From: Aquabacter sp. L1I39
GTDB taxonomy: Bacteria > Pseudomonadota > Alphaproteobacteria > Rhizobiales > Xanthobacteraceae
Length of the DNA: 64,000 bases
Assembly: GCF_017742835.1 (NCBI RefSeq)
Contig: NZ_CP072392.1
Coordinates: 5,084,180-5,148,179 of the forward strand
Direction of reading: 5' to 3'
The first letter of the stretch is position 1. Each line of letters opens with the position of its first letter. The position numbers and the translations under genes are program-made. The notes under the pieces were generated by a model. It saw only the letters and a list, made by a program, of their open reading frames with translations. It did no database searches and was not told where the DNA came from. Positions 25,648 to 35,236 of this stretch are shown here, piece by piece.

Positions 25648-26942
25648 TGACGCCCGGCCCGCATTATGGCTGGTATGGCGACGATTTCACCGGCGCCAGC
25701 GACACGCTGGCGACGCTGACCCGCGCCGGCCTCAAGGCGTTGATGTTCCTGGGCGTGCCCAAGCCGGAGCATCTGGCGCGGGCGGGCGAGCTCGACGCCG
25801 TGGGGATCGCAGGCGCCACCCGCGCCATGGGGCCGGACGAGATGGCGGCGGAGCTGGAGCCGGCGGGGGCCTTCTTCGCGGCTTTGGGCGTGCGGCTGTT
25901 GCACTACAAGGTCTGCTCCACCTTCGACAGCGCCCCCCATGTGGGCAATGTGGCGGTGGCGGCGCGCACGCTTGGGCGGCACTTTCCCAATCCCCTCCTG
26001 CCCCTCATCGGCGGTCAGCCCAGCATCGGGCGCTATTGCGCCTTCAGCACCCTGTTCGCCGCCGCCGGCACCGGGGGCAACGTCTTTCGCATCGATCGCC
26101 ACCCCACCATGGCCCGCCATCCCGTCACGCCAATGGGCGAAGCGGACCTGCGGCTGCATCTGGCCGCGCAGGGGCTGGATGATGTGCAAGGCGTGCATCT
26201 GCCCGCTTATGCGACCGGCACCGCCGGGCTGGAGGCGCGGCTGGCGGAACGGGGCGACGCCGGGGCGGTGCTGTTCGACGTGACGGAGGCGAACCACCTT
26301 CCCTTGTTGGGCGAAATGCTCTGGCGCCGGGCGCAGACGCGCCCCCTGCTCGCCATCGGGGCCTCCAGCGTGGCGGAAGCGGTGGCCGGCCATTGGAACT
26401 CTGGCGCGCCCTTGGGCGCCCCGCCGCGCCTGAAGCCGGCGGACGGGCCGCTGCTCGTTGTGGGTGGGAGCCTCTCCCCTGTCACCGCCCGGCAAGTGGC
26501 CACCGCCACGTCCTTCGCCCCCGTGCCGCTGGACGGCGGTCGCCTCGCCGCCGATCCGGCCTATGGTGAGGCGCAGGCGGTCGCGCTTGCCCATCACCTC
26601 GCCGCCGGCCGCTCGGTCCTCACCTGGACGGCGCCGGACAATGCCGCCGCCGCCGACACGACCCTGTCCGCCACGCTCGCATTGCGCACCGCCGCGCTCC
26701 TCGCCCGCGTGCTGGAACTGAGGCCGGTGGGTCGGGTGGCCGTGGCGGGAGGCGATACGTCAAGCCGGGCCATGCAGGCGCTGGGCCTGTGGGGCTTGAG
26801 CTATGTCACCGCCCCCGATCCGGGCGTGGCCCTCTGCCGTGCCCATGCGGATGATGCCCGCCTCGACGGCATGGAAATCCTCCTGAAGGGCGGGCAGATG
26901 GGCGGCCCGGACCTGTTCGAGCGCCTGTTGCACGGGGCTTGA
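25647..26942 (+). CDS. DUF1537 (four-carbon acid sugar kinase family) protein
   Basis: This 431-residue two-domain ATP-dependent kinase has the family opening GWYGDDFTGASDTLATL and the core motif HYKVCSTFDSAPHVGN. The C-terminal half carries RVAVAGGDTSSRAMQALGL and EILLKGGQMGGPDLF, the nucleotide-binding domain signature. Members phosphorylate sugar acids such as D-threonate, erythronate or 3-oxo-isoapionate. The ATG at 25647 overlaps the RuBisCO-like stop codon, so the two are translationally coupled and the kinase probably supplies or shares the phosphorylated substrate. A perfect hairpin ends the operon directly downstream. Confidence 0.92.
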   Translation: MTPGPHYGWYGDDFTGASDTLATLTRAGLKALMFLGVPKPEHLARAGELDAVGIAGATRAMGPDEMAAELEPAGAFFAALGVRLLHYKVCSTFDSAPHVGNVAVAARTLGRHFPNPLLPLIGGQPSIGRYCAFSTLFAAAGTGGNVFRIDRHPTMARHPVTPMGEADLRLHLAAQGLDDVQGVHLPAYATGTAGLEARLAERGDAGAVLFDVTEANHLPLLGEMLWRRAQTRPLLAIGASSVAEAVAGHWNSGAPLGAPPRLKPADGPLLVVGGSLSPVTARQVATATSFAPVPLDGGRLAADPAYGEAQAVALAHHLAAGRSVLTWTAPDNAAAADTTLSATLALRTAALLARVLELRPVGRVAVAGGDTSSRAMQALGLWGLSYVTAPDPGVALCRAHADDARLDGMEILLKGGQMGGPDLFERLLHGA

Positions 26943-26944
26943 AC

Positions 26945-26975
26945 GTCCCTCCGGCGTGCGGGGCGCCGGAGGGAC
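26945..26975. terminator. Bidirectional terminator hairpin
   Basis: A perfect 12-bp stem, GTCCCTCCGGCG (26945-26956) and CGCCGGAGGGAC (26964-26975), with a 7-nt loop lies in the 42-bp gap between the convergent DUF1537 and DUF6456 genes. There is no T run on either side. Its position suggests it separates the two transcripts. Confidence 0.6.
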
Positions 26976-26984
26976 CATCGCCTG

Positions 26985-27590
26985 TCACTCGGCCGCGCCT
27001 CCCGCCTCGCCGGCATGCCAGGTGCGCATGGTCCCCCGGTCCCGACCCGTGGCCACCGCCGAGAGGCCGTAATGGCGCGCCAGCCGGCTCAGCCCGAGGC
27101 CGAGCACCACCTTGGCGGTGCGCGCCGGCCAGCCGCGCTCCTGCTCCACCGCCTCCAGGCCCTTGAGGAAGCAGCACACATCCAGGAGCACGCCGCTCAG
27201 CTCGGGCCCCACGGTCGCGAGCGCCCGATCGAGACGGGCCTTGGCGGCCAAGACCTGCTCGCTGAAGGCAAGGCCCCCCTGCCCCGGCCCGGCCCGGCCG
27301 GCGGGATCCCAATTGGTGGTCATGCGCGGGGTGAGGCCGGCGCGGGTGAAATCGGAGCGCAGGCGCTCCCCCGCCACCAATTGGGCGGCATCGATGAGCG
27401 CGGTGCCGTCGCGCCCCTTGCGCTGGGCGAGCCAAGCCAGAGGGCTTTCCGCCAGATCCACCTGAACCTCACGCTCGGCACCATCCAGGCGAATACGCTG
27501 CATCGCCACCGGCCGCGCAGGATGGCCGGCACGGGCCGCGCGCCGTCCACCCGCACGGCCGCGCGAGCTGAGAGAGGTGCGCCCGCTCAT
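26985..27590 (-). CDS. DUF6456-domain protein
   Basis: This 201-residue protein, mainly from Hyphomicrobiales-type genomes, has a domain of unknown function (DUF6456). The N-terminal 60 residues are arginine/alanine-rich and low complexity. The conserved part runs from ESPLAWLAQRKGRDGTALID through LVAGERLRSDFTRAGLTPRM and VLLDVCCFLKGLEAVEQERG to LSRLARHYGL. The ERLRSDF and CCFLKGLE segments look DNA-regulator-like, and related proteins are sometimes annotated as regulators, but no function is proven. The start at ATG 27590 was chosen over GTG 27602. It converges on the catabolic operon and has no obvious functional link to it. Confidence 0.75.
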   Translation of the reverse strand: MSGRTSLSSRGRAGGRRAARAGHPARPVAMQRIRLDGAEREVQVDLAESPLAWLAQRKGRDGTALIDAAQLVAGERLRSDFTRAGLTPRMTTNWDPAGRAGPGQGGLAFSEQVLAAKARLDRALATVGPELSGVLLDVCCFLKGLEAVEQERGWPARTAKVVLGLGLSRLARHYGLSAVATGRDRGTMRTWHAGEAGGAAE

Positions 27591-27866
27591 GCGCGCCTCC
27601 ACACATGCTGAGCCGCCTCCCGCGGCCCGCTGCGCGGTGGAACGCTTCCTTGAAAATAATCTCCACTACCCATCTTGCCATCTCCGATATAGGTCTTTTA
27701 TCCTATTTTCAGTTTCACGCAGACACCAAGTGGTTGCCGGGGAGGCGAATTTCTCAGGGGCTCGAAAGGACAGATGAGGGGTTTGCTTGGCGGGAAGACA
27801 GGACGGAATGCCGCCACGCCCGCATCATAGGATCATTGTCAGACACTCTTCAAGGGAGATTTTCCC

Positions 27867-28148
27867 ATGAACAGACCAGGACTGGCGCGCCAGGCACCGC
27901 AGGAGTGTGCCGGCCAGCGTCGGCGGACAGCCCGCCGCGCCATTGTCGGCTTCGCCCCGGGCGACCGGGAGGGCGACATCCAACGCCATATGGAAGGCTT
28001 GGCCTTGATGGGCTCGGCAGATGGCCTGCGGGCCAATCTGCGTGCGGCGCGCCGCGCCCGCCTCAGCGCCACGGGGCGCAGCGATCCCGGCCGCCATGCG
28101 GCCTTGCTCCGCCTTCTCAAGCAAAAGGCGCCGCCCGTGGGACGCTGA
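27867..28148 (+). CDS. Small hypothetical protein
   Basis: This 93-residue arginine-rich protein begins MNRPGLARQAPQECAGQRRR and ends LLRLLKQKAPPVGR. It is basic, without membrane segments or a known domain. The main support is a clear ribosome binding site, AAGGGAG, at good spacing before the ATG, and an AT-rich promoter-like stretch at 27650-27730. It lies between DUF6456 and mucR on the opposite strand from both. It could be a real small nucleic-acid-binding-type protein or a chance ORF in GC-rich DNA. Confidence 0.4.
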   Translation: MNRPGLARQAPQECAGQRRRTARRAIVGFAPGDREGDIQRHMEGLALMGSADGLRANLRAARRARLSATGRSDPGRHAALLRLLKQKAPPVGR

Positions 28149-28194
28149 TGGGGGCGCAAGACGGCCCCGCCCCTACGGGAGGGGGAACGGGCAA

Positions 28195-28223
28195 GAAAAA
28201 AGCGCCGCCCTCTCGGGCGGCGC
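28195..28223 (-). terminator. Intrinsic terminator of mucR
   Basis: GCGCCGCCC (28202-28210) pairs with GGGCGGCGC (28215-28223) around a TCTC loop. On the minus strand the stem is followed by seven T residues (28201-28195). It lies 32 bp after the mucR stop. Confidence 0.85.
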
Positions 28224-28254
28224 CTTGGAAACACGCGATGGACCGCGACTGCGC

Positions 28255-28671
28255 TCAGCGGCGGCGGCGGCGCTGCTGGCCGAGGCCCATCTGCTTGGCG
28301 AGCTCGGAGCGCGCCTGCGCGTAATTGGGGGCGACCATGGGATAGTCGGCCGGCAGGCCCCACTTCTCGCGATACTGCTCGGGGCTCATATTGTACTGCG
28401 TGCGCAGGTGGCGCTTCAGCGACTTGAACTTCTTACCATCTTCCAGGCAGATGATGTAATCAGGCGTCACCGACTTCTTGAGCGGCACGGCCGGCTTCAG
28501 CGGCTCGGGCGCCGGCTCGGCCTCGCCCTTGGACACGCGCTGAAGAGCGGCGTGGACTTCGTTGATGAGGCTCGGCAGATCGGCCGCCGCGACCGAATTG
28601 TTGCTGACATACGCAGAGACGATATCCGCAGCCAGCTCGATATAGGAGGTCGATTCCATTGCGTCGCTCAT
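28255..28671 (-). CDS. mucR: MucR/Ros-family transcriptional regulator
   Basis: This 138-residue global regulator of the Ros/MucR type binds AT-rich DNA and oligomerises through its N-terminus; in rhizobia it represses exopolysaccharide, motility and virulence genes. The diagnostic segment is [20 protein letters not shown], then [20 protein letters not shown] and YPMVAPNYA. In Ros the zinc ligands are Cys-Cys-His-His. Here the second Cys is Asp (CLED, as in several MucR proteins) and the last His is Gln (RTQYN), so zinc binding may be weak or absent. The start at 28671 ([19 protein letters not shown]) is the normal family start. The 500-bp AT-rich region upstream suggests autoregulation. Confidence 0.93.
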   Translation of the reverse strand: MSDAMESTSYIELAADIVSAYVSNNSVAAADLPSLINEVHAALQRVSKGEAEPAPEPLKPAVPLKKSVTPDYIICLEDGKKFKSLKRHLRTQYNMSPEQYREKWGLPADYPMVAPNYAQARSELAKQMGLGQQRRRRR

Positions 28672-29208
28672 TGGACTTTCTTCAAGGTTTGAAGAGAAGA
28701 TAGGGTTTTCCACATGGACCACCCTGCACCCTCTCGCATACGCTGAAAATCAGCTCCGCGTCCAAGATGCAGCGAGTCGATGACCACTGTTTCTAGGTAG
28801 TTATGTTGAAGCAGAGTGAATTGCAAGTTCATTCTGCCAATCTCAACCCTTCTTCTTCTCTGCCCGTGAGGAAAGCGGTTCAGCCCTCCCGCAGCACTAG
28901 CATCGTTCCAAGTGCACCCGCGCCACGCAGGGCTTATGCATCAGAAAGTTTCCGCATGCATTAGCATTGTGCGCCATGGGGCGCCTTGCGATGCAGCAAG
29001 CCAATGCATATCTCAGCCGGCGAAAGTGTCGCGAGGGCTTGCGCTGACCGATGGAACTGCCCACCAGGCAGAGCGTTCGGTTTCACGCATAAATGAAGGG
29101 GACGTACACCTCAGCATTTCGGTGCCCTCATGAAGCGGTTTTCCTCGTTTCCCCTGCCCCATTCTCTTCGCGACTCTTCCCGAAACCGACGACGCCTCGG
29201 AGGTGGCC
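28672..29208. other. Intergenic region upstream of mucR and msrB
   Basis: This 537-bp stretch between divergent genes is visibly more AT-rich than its surroundings at 28740-28860. It contains three ATGCAT palindromes between 28930 and 29020. It must contain the mucR and msrB promoters and would be a natural site for MucR self-binding. No convincing gene is present; the 73-codon ORF at 28912-29133 lacks a ribosome binding site and a protein-like composition. Confidence 0.4.
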
Positions 29209-29634
29209 ATGGCCGACGAAAACGCGGGACGCAAGATCATCAAAAGTGAAACCGAGTGGCAGTCGTGCCTGACGCCAGAACAGTTTCGCGTTTTGCGCGA
29301 AAATGGCACCGAGCGCGCCTTTACCGGGCCCTATTGGGATGAGAAGCGCGCGGGGCGTTATCGGTGCGCCGCCTGTGGCACGGAACTCTTCGGCTCCGAC
29401 ACCAAGTTCGATTCGGGCACGGGCTGGCCGAGCTTCTTCGCCCCCGTCTCGAAGGAAGCGCTCGCGCTTCACGAGGATGTCAGCCACGGCATGCGCCGCA
29501 TCGAGGTGCGCTGCGGCACCTGCGACGGGCATCTGGGGCATGTCTTCCCCGATGGCCCGCAGCCCACGGGCCTGCGCTTCTGCATGAACGGCACCGCCTT
29601 GTCCTTCGCCCCGGAGTCCGCCGACCATGACTGA
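29209..29634 (+). CDS. msrB: Peptide-methionine (R)-S-oxide reductase MsrB
   Basis: This 141-residue enzyme repairs oxidised methionine (R-sulfoxide) in proteins. Two CxxC pairs that bind structural zinc are present in [11 protein letters not shown] and [13 protein letters not shown]. The catalytic cysteine is in [12 protein letters not shown], close to the C-terminus, where the family consensus is RYC(V/I)N. The substrate motif SGTGWPSFF is intact. The start at 29209 follows CGGAGGTGGCC, a strong ribosome binding site. Its last 8 bp overlap the ptrB start, so the two are translationally coupled in a protein-maintenance operon. Confidence 0.95.
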   Translation: MADENAGRKIIKSETEWQSCLTPEQFRVLRENGTERAFTGPYWDEKRAGRYRCAACGTELFGSDTKFDSGTGWPSFFAPVSKEALALHEDVSHGMRRIEVRCGTCDGHLGHVFPDGPQPTGLRFCMNGTALSFAPESADHD

Positions 29635-31741
29635 TGTTGCCGCCGCCGCGCCCGCCCTTCCGCAGGCGCCGCGCAAGCCGTTCAGCCGGCAGGTGCATGG
29701 CGTCACGCTGGAGGACGACTATGCTTGGCTGAAGGCCAAGAACTGGCGGGACGTCATGCGCGACCCCGCCGTGCTCGCGCCCGACATCCGCGCCTATCTG
29801 GAGGCGGAAAACGCCTATGCGGACGCCTATTTCGCCCCCCACAAGGGCCTGCAGGAACTCCTGGTGAAGGAGATGCGCGGGCGCATCAAGGAGGACGATT
29901 CCTCCGTGCCCGCCCCCGACGGCCCCTATGCCTATCTCTCCCGCCACCGCCAGGGCGGCCAGCATCCGCTCTATTGCCGGACGCCGGTGGAAGGCGGGGA
30001 CGAAGAGATCCTGTTCGACGGCGACAAGGAGGCCGAGGGCAAGGCCTATTTCCATTTGGGCGGCATCCGCCATTCGCCCGATCACCTGCGCCTTGCCGTG
30101 TCGGTGGATGAGGCGGGTTCGGAACTCTACACCCTGCGCGTCCGCGACCTTGCCACCGGGCAAGACTTGCCGGACCTGGTGGAAGAAACCACCGGCGATC
30201 TTCTCTGGTCCGCCGACGGCACGCGGCTCTTCTACATCCGCCGCGATGCGGAGCACCGCCCCTCCAAGGTCTATCGCCATGTGCTCGGCACCGACCCGGC
30301 GGGCGACGTGCTGATCTATGAGGAGCCGGACAAGGGCTTCTTCGTCTCGCTGGGGGAAACCCAGTCCCGCGCCTTCGGCCTCATCGCCTGCGGCGACCAC
30401 GAGACCTCCGAAGTACACCTGATCGATCTGTCCGAGCCGGACGCGCCGCCGCGCCTGGTCGCCGCCCGCGAGGTGGGCGTGCGCTATGACGTGGAGCATC
30501 ACCCCGACCTCGGCGGCGAGGACCGGCTGCTGTTCCTCACCAATGCAGGCGGGGCGGAAGACTTCAAGATCGCCATGGCCCCCACCGCCACCCCGACGCG
30601 GGCGCATTGGACGGACCTCGTGCCCCATCGCCGGGGCCGGCTAATCCTGAGCCAGGTGGCGTTCCGGGGCTTCCTGGTGCGGCTGGAGCGGGAGGACGGG
30701 CTGCCGCGCATCGTCATCCGCACCGTCTTCTCCTCCGACGAGCATCCCATCGCCTTCGATGAGGAGGCCTATGCGCTCGGCATGGATGGCGGCTACCAGT
30801 TCGACACCAACGAACTGCGCTTCACCTATGCCTCCATGACCACGCCGGCGGAGGTGTGGGCCTATGACATGCACACGCGCGGCCGCCACCTCCTGAAGCG
30901 CCAGGAGGTGCCCAGCGGCCATGATCCCAAGGCCTATGTGACCCGCCGCATCCAGGCCCCCGCGCCCGATGGGGAGAGCGTGCCCGTCACCCTGCTCTAC
31001 CGGGCGGACCTGAAGCGCGACGGCTCGGCGCCGTGCCTGCTCTACGGCTATGGCGCCTATGGCATCACCATTCCCGCCGGCTTTTCCACCGCGCGGCTGT
31101 CCCTGGTGGATCGCGGCTTCGTCTATGCCATCGCCCATGTGCGCGGCGGCACGGACAAGGGCTGGCACTGGTACCAGGACGGCAAGCTGGAGGGGAAAAC
31201 CAACACCTTCACCGACTTCATCGCCGCCGGCGACCATCTGGTGGCGGAGGGCTTCACCAAGCCCGACCGCATCGTGGCGCAAGGCGGCTCGGCGGGCGGC
31301 ATGCTCATGGGGGCGGTGGCGAACCTGCGGCCGGATCTGTTCGCGGGCATTATCGCCGAAGTGCCGTTCGTGGACGTGCTCACCACCATGCTGGACGACA
31401 CGCTCCCCCTCACCCCGCCCGAATGGCCCGAATGGGGCAATCCCATTGAAGACGCGGACGCGTTCGCCCGCATCCGCGCCTATTCGCCGGTGGATAATGT
31501 GCGGACGCAGGACTACCCCGCCATTTTCGCGCTGGCGGGGCTCACCGATCCGCGGGTGACCTATTGGGAACCGGCCAAGTGGATCGCCCGCCTGCGGGGC
31601 GCCAATACATCGGAGCATCCCATCCTGCTGCGCACCAACATGGATGCGGGCCACGGTGGCGCCTCCGGCCGTTTCGACCGGCTGGAAGAAGTGGCCCTCA
31701 CCTATGTCTTCGCACTGAAGGTGACCGGTCACATCGCCTGA
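29627..31741 (+). CDS. ptrB: Oligopeptidase B (S9A serine peptidase)
   Basis: This 704-residue cytoplasmic peptidase cleaves short peptides after Arg or Lys. The N-terminal beta-propeller (about residues 60-420) limits access to small peptides, and the C-terminal alpha/beta-hydrolase domain holds the nucleophile Ser555 in [12 protein letters not shown] and His676 in [13 protein letters not shown]. The catalytic Asp lies between them in [12 protein letters not shown]. The N-terminus has the expected [15 protein letters not shown]. It overlaps msrB by 8 bp. A long stem-loop follows the stop codon. Length and motif order are normal. Confidence 0.95.
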   Translation: MTDVAAAAPALPQAPRKPFSRQVHGVTLEDDYAWLKAKNWRDVMRDPAVLAPDIRAYLEAENAYADAYFAPHKGLQELLVKEMRGRIKEDDSSVPAPDGPYAYLSRHRQGGQHPLYCRTPVEGGDEEILFDGDKEAEGKAYFHLGGIRHSPDHLRLAVSVDEAGSELYTLRVRDLATGQDLPDLVEETTGDLLWSADGTRLFYIRRDAEHRPSKVYRHVLGTDPAGDVLIYEEPDKGFFVSLGETQSRAFGLIACGDHETSEVHLIDLSEPDAPPRLVAAREVGVRYDVEHHPDLGGEDRLLFLTNAGGAEDFKIAMAPTATPTRAHWTDLVPHRRGRLILSQVAFRGFLVRLEREDGLPRIVIRTVFSSDEHPIAFDEEAYALGMDGGYQFDTNELRFTYASMTTPAEVWAYDMHTRGRHLLKRQEVPSGHDPKAYVTRRIQAPAPDGESVPVTLLYRADLKRDGSAPCLLYGYGAYGITIPAGFSTARLSLVDRGFVYAIAHVRGGTDKGWHWYQDGKLEGKTNTFTDFIAAGDHLVAEGFTKPDRIVAQGGSAGGMLMGAVANLRPDLFAGIIAEVPFVDVLTTMLDDTLPLTPPEWPEWGNPIEDADAFARIRAYSPVDNVRTQDYPAIFALAGLTDPRVTYWEPAKWIARLRGANTSEHPILLRTNMDAGHGGASGRFDRLEEVALTYVFALKVTGHIA

Positions 31742-31752
31742 CCAATTGTCTT

Positions 31753-31797
31753 CCCATGTGATGGTTACCCCCTCCGCGAGGGGCGCCATTACATGGG
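31753..31797 (+). terminator. Long stem-loop after ptrB
   Basis: CCCATGT (31753-31759) pairs with ACATGGG (31791-31797), then ATGG with CCAT, then CCCCT with AGGGG around CCGCG. This gives about 16 base pairs with small internal loops, starting 12 nt after the ptrB stop. There is no U run. It is probably a terminator or 3'-end processing structure separating ptrB from the protease gene. Confidence 0.6.
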
Positions 31798-31941
31798 ACG
31801 GACAGGTTAAAAGACAATGCAAGTTTTCGTAACGCAAGGAGAAAACGCAGAGGAAAGCAAGACTCGTATTGCTCCATGCTGGCGTCTTGACTAATTTTCA
31901 CCCCCATTAGACTCGCGATGTGCCGGACGGGGGCCTGGCTT

Positions 31942-34803
31942 ATGAGCGTGCTTGAGAATTCGGGCTATCTGGATTTCACCAGCTGGGGCACCACCACCGC
32001 GACCTCGGTGCAGCAGGCCTACGGCTTCGACCCGGCGAACATCCAGCCCTATCTGGGCACGGCGCCCATCTACAATGTGGCGCTCATCCTGCCCCGCGCC
32101 AACGATCCCACCGCGCTGCTGCAAAGCGATTGGGCGACCCGCCAGTCCACCATCGCCCAGATGGAGGCGGACGGCACGCTCTGGACCACCTATGGCGCGG
32201 ATCCGGCCACCTATGATGCCGCCGTGGCCGCCCTCACCACCATGGGCATTTCCATTCTCGGCGACGCGGACGCCACCGGCGGCCATGTGAGCTCGGCGGC
32301 CTCGCGCACCATATGGGTGAGCCTGACGCCGGCGCAGTTCAGCCAGTTGTTTGGCACCCAGTTGCTGATGAATGACGAGGCCGGCAACTTCAGAGTGTTC
32401 TACGAGGGCGACCTGTCCCTGCCGGCCGACATCCCGGCGACCGGCCTCTATATTGAGGGCGCCTATGGGGCGGCGGTGGAGGCGCAGACGGGCACCTCGG
32501 TGAACCTGCAGCCGGGGCCGCAGAGCGAGGGGAATTCCTCCACCGCCTCCCAGACGCTCCCCCCGCAGGACATTGCCGACCTCTATCACCTGCCGCTGAC
32601 CGGCAATGCCGCCGTCGACGGAACGGTGGCCCTGGTGGAGCCCGTTTTCGGCTCCGCCATGCCCACAGGCTCCACCCTCACCCTGGACGATGGGCTGGCA
32701 AGCTACCTGTCCGCCATCCACGTCACCGGCGCGCCGCAAACCTACACCGTCGCCAATGGCGGGCAGGAATTCCCGCCGGGCAGCACGTCAGACGAGCGCT
32801 CCATGGACGTGGGCGTGGTGGCGGCGATCAATCCCTATTCCACCATTGGAATTTATGCCGGCTCCGGCTTAAGCGGCGGCTCCACCTTCTCGACCTATCA
32901 GGGCATCATCTGGGACCTCGCCCACGATCCCTCGGTGCTGTCCTCGTCCTTCGGCGACGTGGCTCTTCCCGCACCGGATTCGCCCTTCTTCGCCGCCTTC
33001 CAGGACCTTTACGTGGATGCCGCCCTGCGCGGCCTGTCGGTTTTTATCGCGTCAGGCGATGGCGGATCGGGTGGCGAGCAGGCGACCGGGCTTCCCAACT
33101 TCCAGGCCGGCAGTTCCTCGCCTTATGTGACGCTCGTGGGCGGCACCTCCATGAGCCTCGTGCCGGCGGCCGAGGCGGACGCCACCCTGGCCGGACTGCT
33201 TGCCGCGGTGGAGGCGCAGGATCTCGACACGCTGAGGATGCTGGTGGAGGGCGGGCTGACCATGGCGCCCACCGCCCTGAATGCCTACAATGCCCTCGTC
33301 GAGACGGTGTGGAACCAGTACGACCTGCGCAGCAGCGGCCTTTTTCCCGGCTATCTGGTGAACGCCACGGGAGCCGGCGCCGTCGACACGCGCCTCCCCA
33401 TCCCGTCCTATCAGGACCAGTACGGCCTCACCCCCACCAACCCCATGGGCCAGACGGGGCGCGGCTTGCCGGACGTGTCCGCAAACTCCGGCGGCAACCT
33501 GTCCTATCTTGTGCCGAGCTACGATTTCTCGACCACGACGCCCGATGGCGGCACCAGTGCCTCAGCCCCCTTCTGGGCGGCGCTGGCGCTCCAGGTGAAC
33601 ACCATCTTCGAGGCCCAGCTGCTGCCGAACCTCGGCATGTCCAACGATTTGCTCTATATCGCGTCCGCCATCGCGCCCGGTGCCTTCAACGACGTGCAAC
33701 TGGGCAACAACATCTCCACCTATGTGGCCGGCGGCACGCTGGTGACCGATACCCGCGGCGGCGGCACCACCACCATCACGCCCACCGGCCTCGGCTATGA
33801 GGCGGAACCGGGCTATGACCTGACCACCGGCCTCGGCACGCCCAACGGCACGCTGCTCGCCCGCGCGCTCGCCACCATCGGGCAGACGCAGATGCACCCC
33901 CACGCCACCGCGGTGCTGGAGGATACGGGGGACGGCATCCATTATGTCTCCGGCGCGACCCAGAGCCTCATCGTGCAGTCCAGCCTCGCCCAGGCCACCA
34001 CGTTCGGCCTGACGGTGGATGGGCATGCCTCCACCTTCGCCGGCGCCATGGGCGATGCCTATGCCTGGAACGCCGCCTTCGCGCAGAAGGCCCTCCAGGC
34101 CAATTTCGCGCCGGAGCTTGTCACCCTGTTCGACCGGCAGGCGCAGGGCACGATCACGCAGATGGAGGTTGCGGCGGGTGCGCACCTCTCCGTGGACATC
34201 GGTGGCGCGGCTTTGGACGGCGACCAGGTGGACCTGACGGCGGACTATGGCTTCGGCAGCTTTGCCGGTACGGCGGGCGCGGTGGAGGTGGCGCGGGCCG
34301 TGGCAGTGGCCAGCACCGCCGGCGGCCTCGACGACCAGACCGCCATTGTGCGCCTGCGCCAGAACGGCGTGTTCGACCTTGAGGTGCAGTTCTACAAGGT
34401 GGACGACCTCAGCGGCACCATTGCCGGCCTCACACCGGGCTCGGCGGGCTATGCGGCGGCGGCGCAGGCCCGGGCCTACCTGACCGAGGACGGCGACACC
34501 TGGGTGGAAGGCGCCGGCTATGGCGCCTATTCCCGCGATTTGATCTACGGTGTGGATGCTGGCGACCTCATCGCCATGCGCCTGTTCAACGGCAGCGAGA
34601 CCTTCTGGGCCTTCGCCGGCGCCAATGAGAAGGTCAGCGGACAATCGGTCGCCCATCTCATGGGCTACGGCCTCAACACCTGGGGCTGGGAAGACACCTT
34701 TGGCGGCGGCGACCACGACTATAACGACCTTGTGGTGCAGCTGGATTTTTCCAGCGCGTACACGGCGGCGAGCCTCGGCAATGCGCCGGAATGGCTGGCC
34801 TGA
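31942..34803 (+). CDS. Sedolisin (S53) peptidase with C-terminal DUF4114, copy 1
   Basis: This 953-residue acid-type serine-carboxyl peptidase has a pro-kumamolisin-like region in residues 1-180, then the S53 domain. Catalytic Glu285 and Asp289 lie in STSDERSMDVGVV, the oxyanion Asp373 in IASGDGGSGG and the nucleophile Ser539 in DGGTSASAPFWAAL. The last about 230 residues end in a DUF4114-type module (WGWEDTFGGGDHDYNDLVVQ), a probable calcium-binding secretion-associated domain. No N-terminal signal peptide is visible (MSVLENSGYLDFTSWG), so export would have to use another route, for example type I secretion through the C-terminus. The start at 31942 is chosen by alignment with the paralogue at 35237; ATG 31918 is possible. 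Confidence 0.9.
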   Translation: MSVLENSGYLDFTSWGTTTATSVQQAYGFDPANIQPYLGTAPIYNVALILPRANDPTALLQSDWATRQSTIAQMEADGTLWTTYGADPATYDAAVAALTTMGISILGDADATGGHVSSAASRTIWVSLTPAQFSQLFGTQLLMNDEAGNFRVFYEGDLSLPADIPATGLYIEGAYGAAVEAQTGTSVNLQPGPQSEGNSSTASQTLPPQDIADLYHLPLTGNAAVDGTVALVEPVFGSAMPTGSTLTLDDGLASYLSAIHVTGAPQTYTVANGGQEFPPGSTSDERSMDVGVVAAINPYSTIGIYAGSGLSGGSTFSTYQGIIWDLAHDPSVLSSSFGDVALPAPDSPFFAAFQDLYVDAALRGLSVFIASGDGGSGGEQATGLPNFQAGSSSPYVTLVGGTSMSLVPAAEADATLAGLLAAVEAQDLDTLRMLVEGGLTMAPTALNAYNALVETVWNQYDLRSSGLFPGYLVNATGAGAVDTRLPIPSYQDQYGLTPTNPMGQTGRGLPDVSANSGGNLSYLVPSYDFSTTTPDGGTSASAPFWAALALQVNTIFEAQLLPNLGMSNDLLYIASAIAPGAFNDVQLGNNISTYVAGGTLVTDTRGGGTTTITPTGLGYEAEPGYDLTTGLGTPNGTLLARALATIGQTQMHPHATAVLEDTGDGIHYVSGATQSLIVQSSLAQATTFGLTVDGHASTFAGAMGDAYAWNAAFAQKALQANFAPELVTLFDRQAQGTITQMEVAAGAHLSVDIGGAALDGDQVDLTADYGFGSFAGTAGAVEVARAVAVASTAGGLDDQTAIVRLRQNGVFDLEVQFYKVDDLSGTIAGLTPGSAGYAAAAQARAYLTEDGDTWVEGAGYGAYSRDLIYGVDAGDLIAMRLFNGSETFWAFAGANEKVSGQSVAHLMGYGLNTWGWEDTFGGGDHDYNDLVVQLDFSSAYTAASLGNAPEWLA

Positions 34804-34848
34804 TGCCACCCCGCGTGACCTCCGGCCGGTCCGCAGCCGGCGGTGGCA
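34804..34848 (+). terminator. Hairpin after S53 copy 1
   Basis: TGCCACC (34804-34810) pairs with GGTGGCA (34842-34848), with an inner stem CCGGC (34822-34826) and GCCGG (34836-34840), directly after the stop. There is no T run. The rest of the 433-bp gap to the second protease gene holds no convincing gene apart from the 12-bp repeats near 35195-35233. Confidence 0.5.
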
Positions 34849-35194
34849 CGTGAGGTAGCCCCGCGCCCCGGATCGCCTATGGCCCGCATGCGCCTTGTCC
34901 GAGGCTGTCCAAACCGCCGGAATCCTCCATTAAATTTCAGTCACGGTGCGGGTTTAGGCCAATTGTGGCGCTTCCAAGACTTGCGGCCGGAATGTGGCCG
35001 GGACACACTTGGAAACGGATGCACCACGCCCAGCGGCGCGCGGCGTCCGTGTCGGAGACGGGCCAGCAAGAGCCCAAAGGTGCGAGGGGGGTGTGGCCAT
35101 GGTTCCGTCTTCCCGCGCCGGCCTGCGGGCCACACACCCGCCATGTACCGCCCGATCCTGATCCTTCCCTCCGCCGCCGCCTTCCCGCCGGTCC

Positions 35195-35236
35195 GCCCCC
35201 ACAGGTTCCCCCACAGGTTCCCCCACAGGTTCCCCC
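35195..35236 (+). repeat. Three tandem 12-bp repeats at the ribosome binding site
   Basis: The unit CCCCACAGGTTC occurs three times in perfect tandem between 35195 and 35236, ending immediately before the ATG at 35237. Each unit contains AGG, and the AGG of the last copy is 8 nt before the start codon, so it forms or replaces the Shine-Dalgarno sequence. Change in repeat number would move or multiply this site. Confidence 0.75.

Noticed and set aside
28912-29133. 73-codon ORF upstream of msrB
   Set aside because: No ribosome binding site, unlike-protein composition, and it lies in the expected promoter region.
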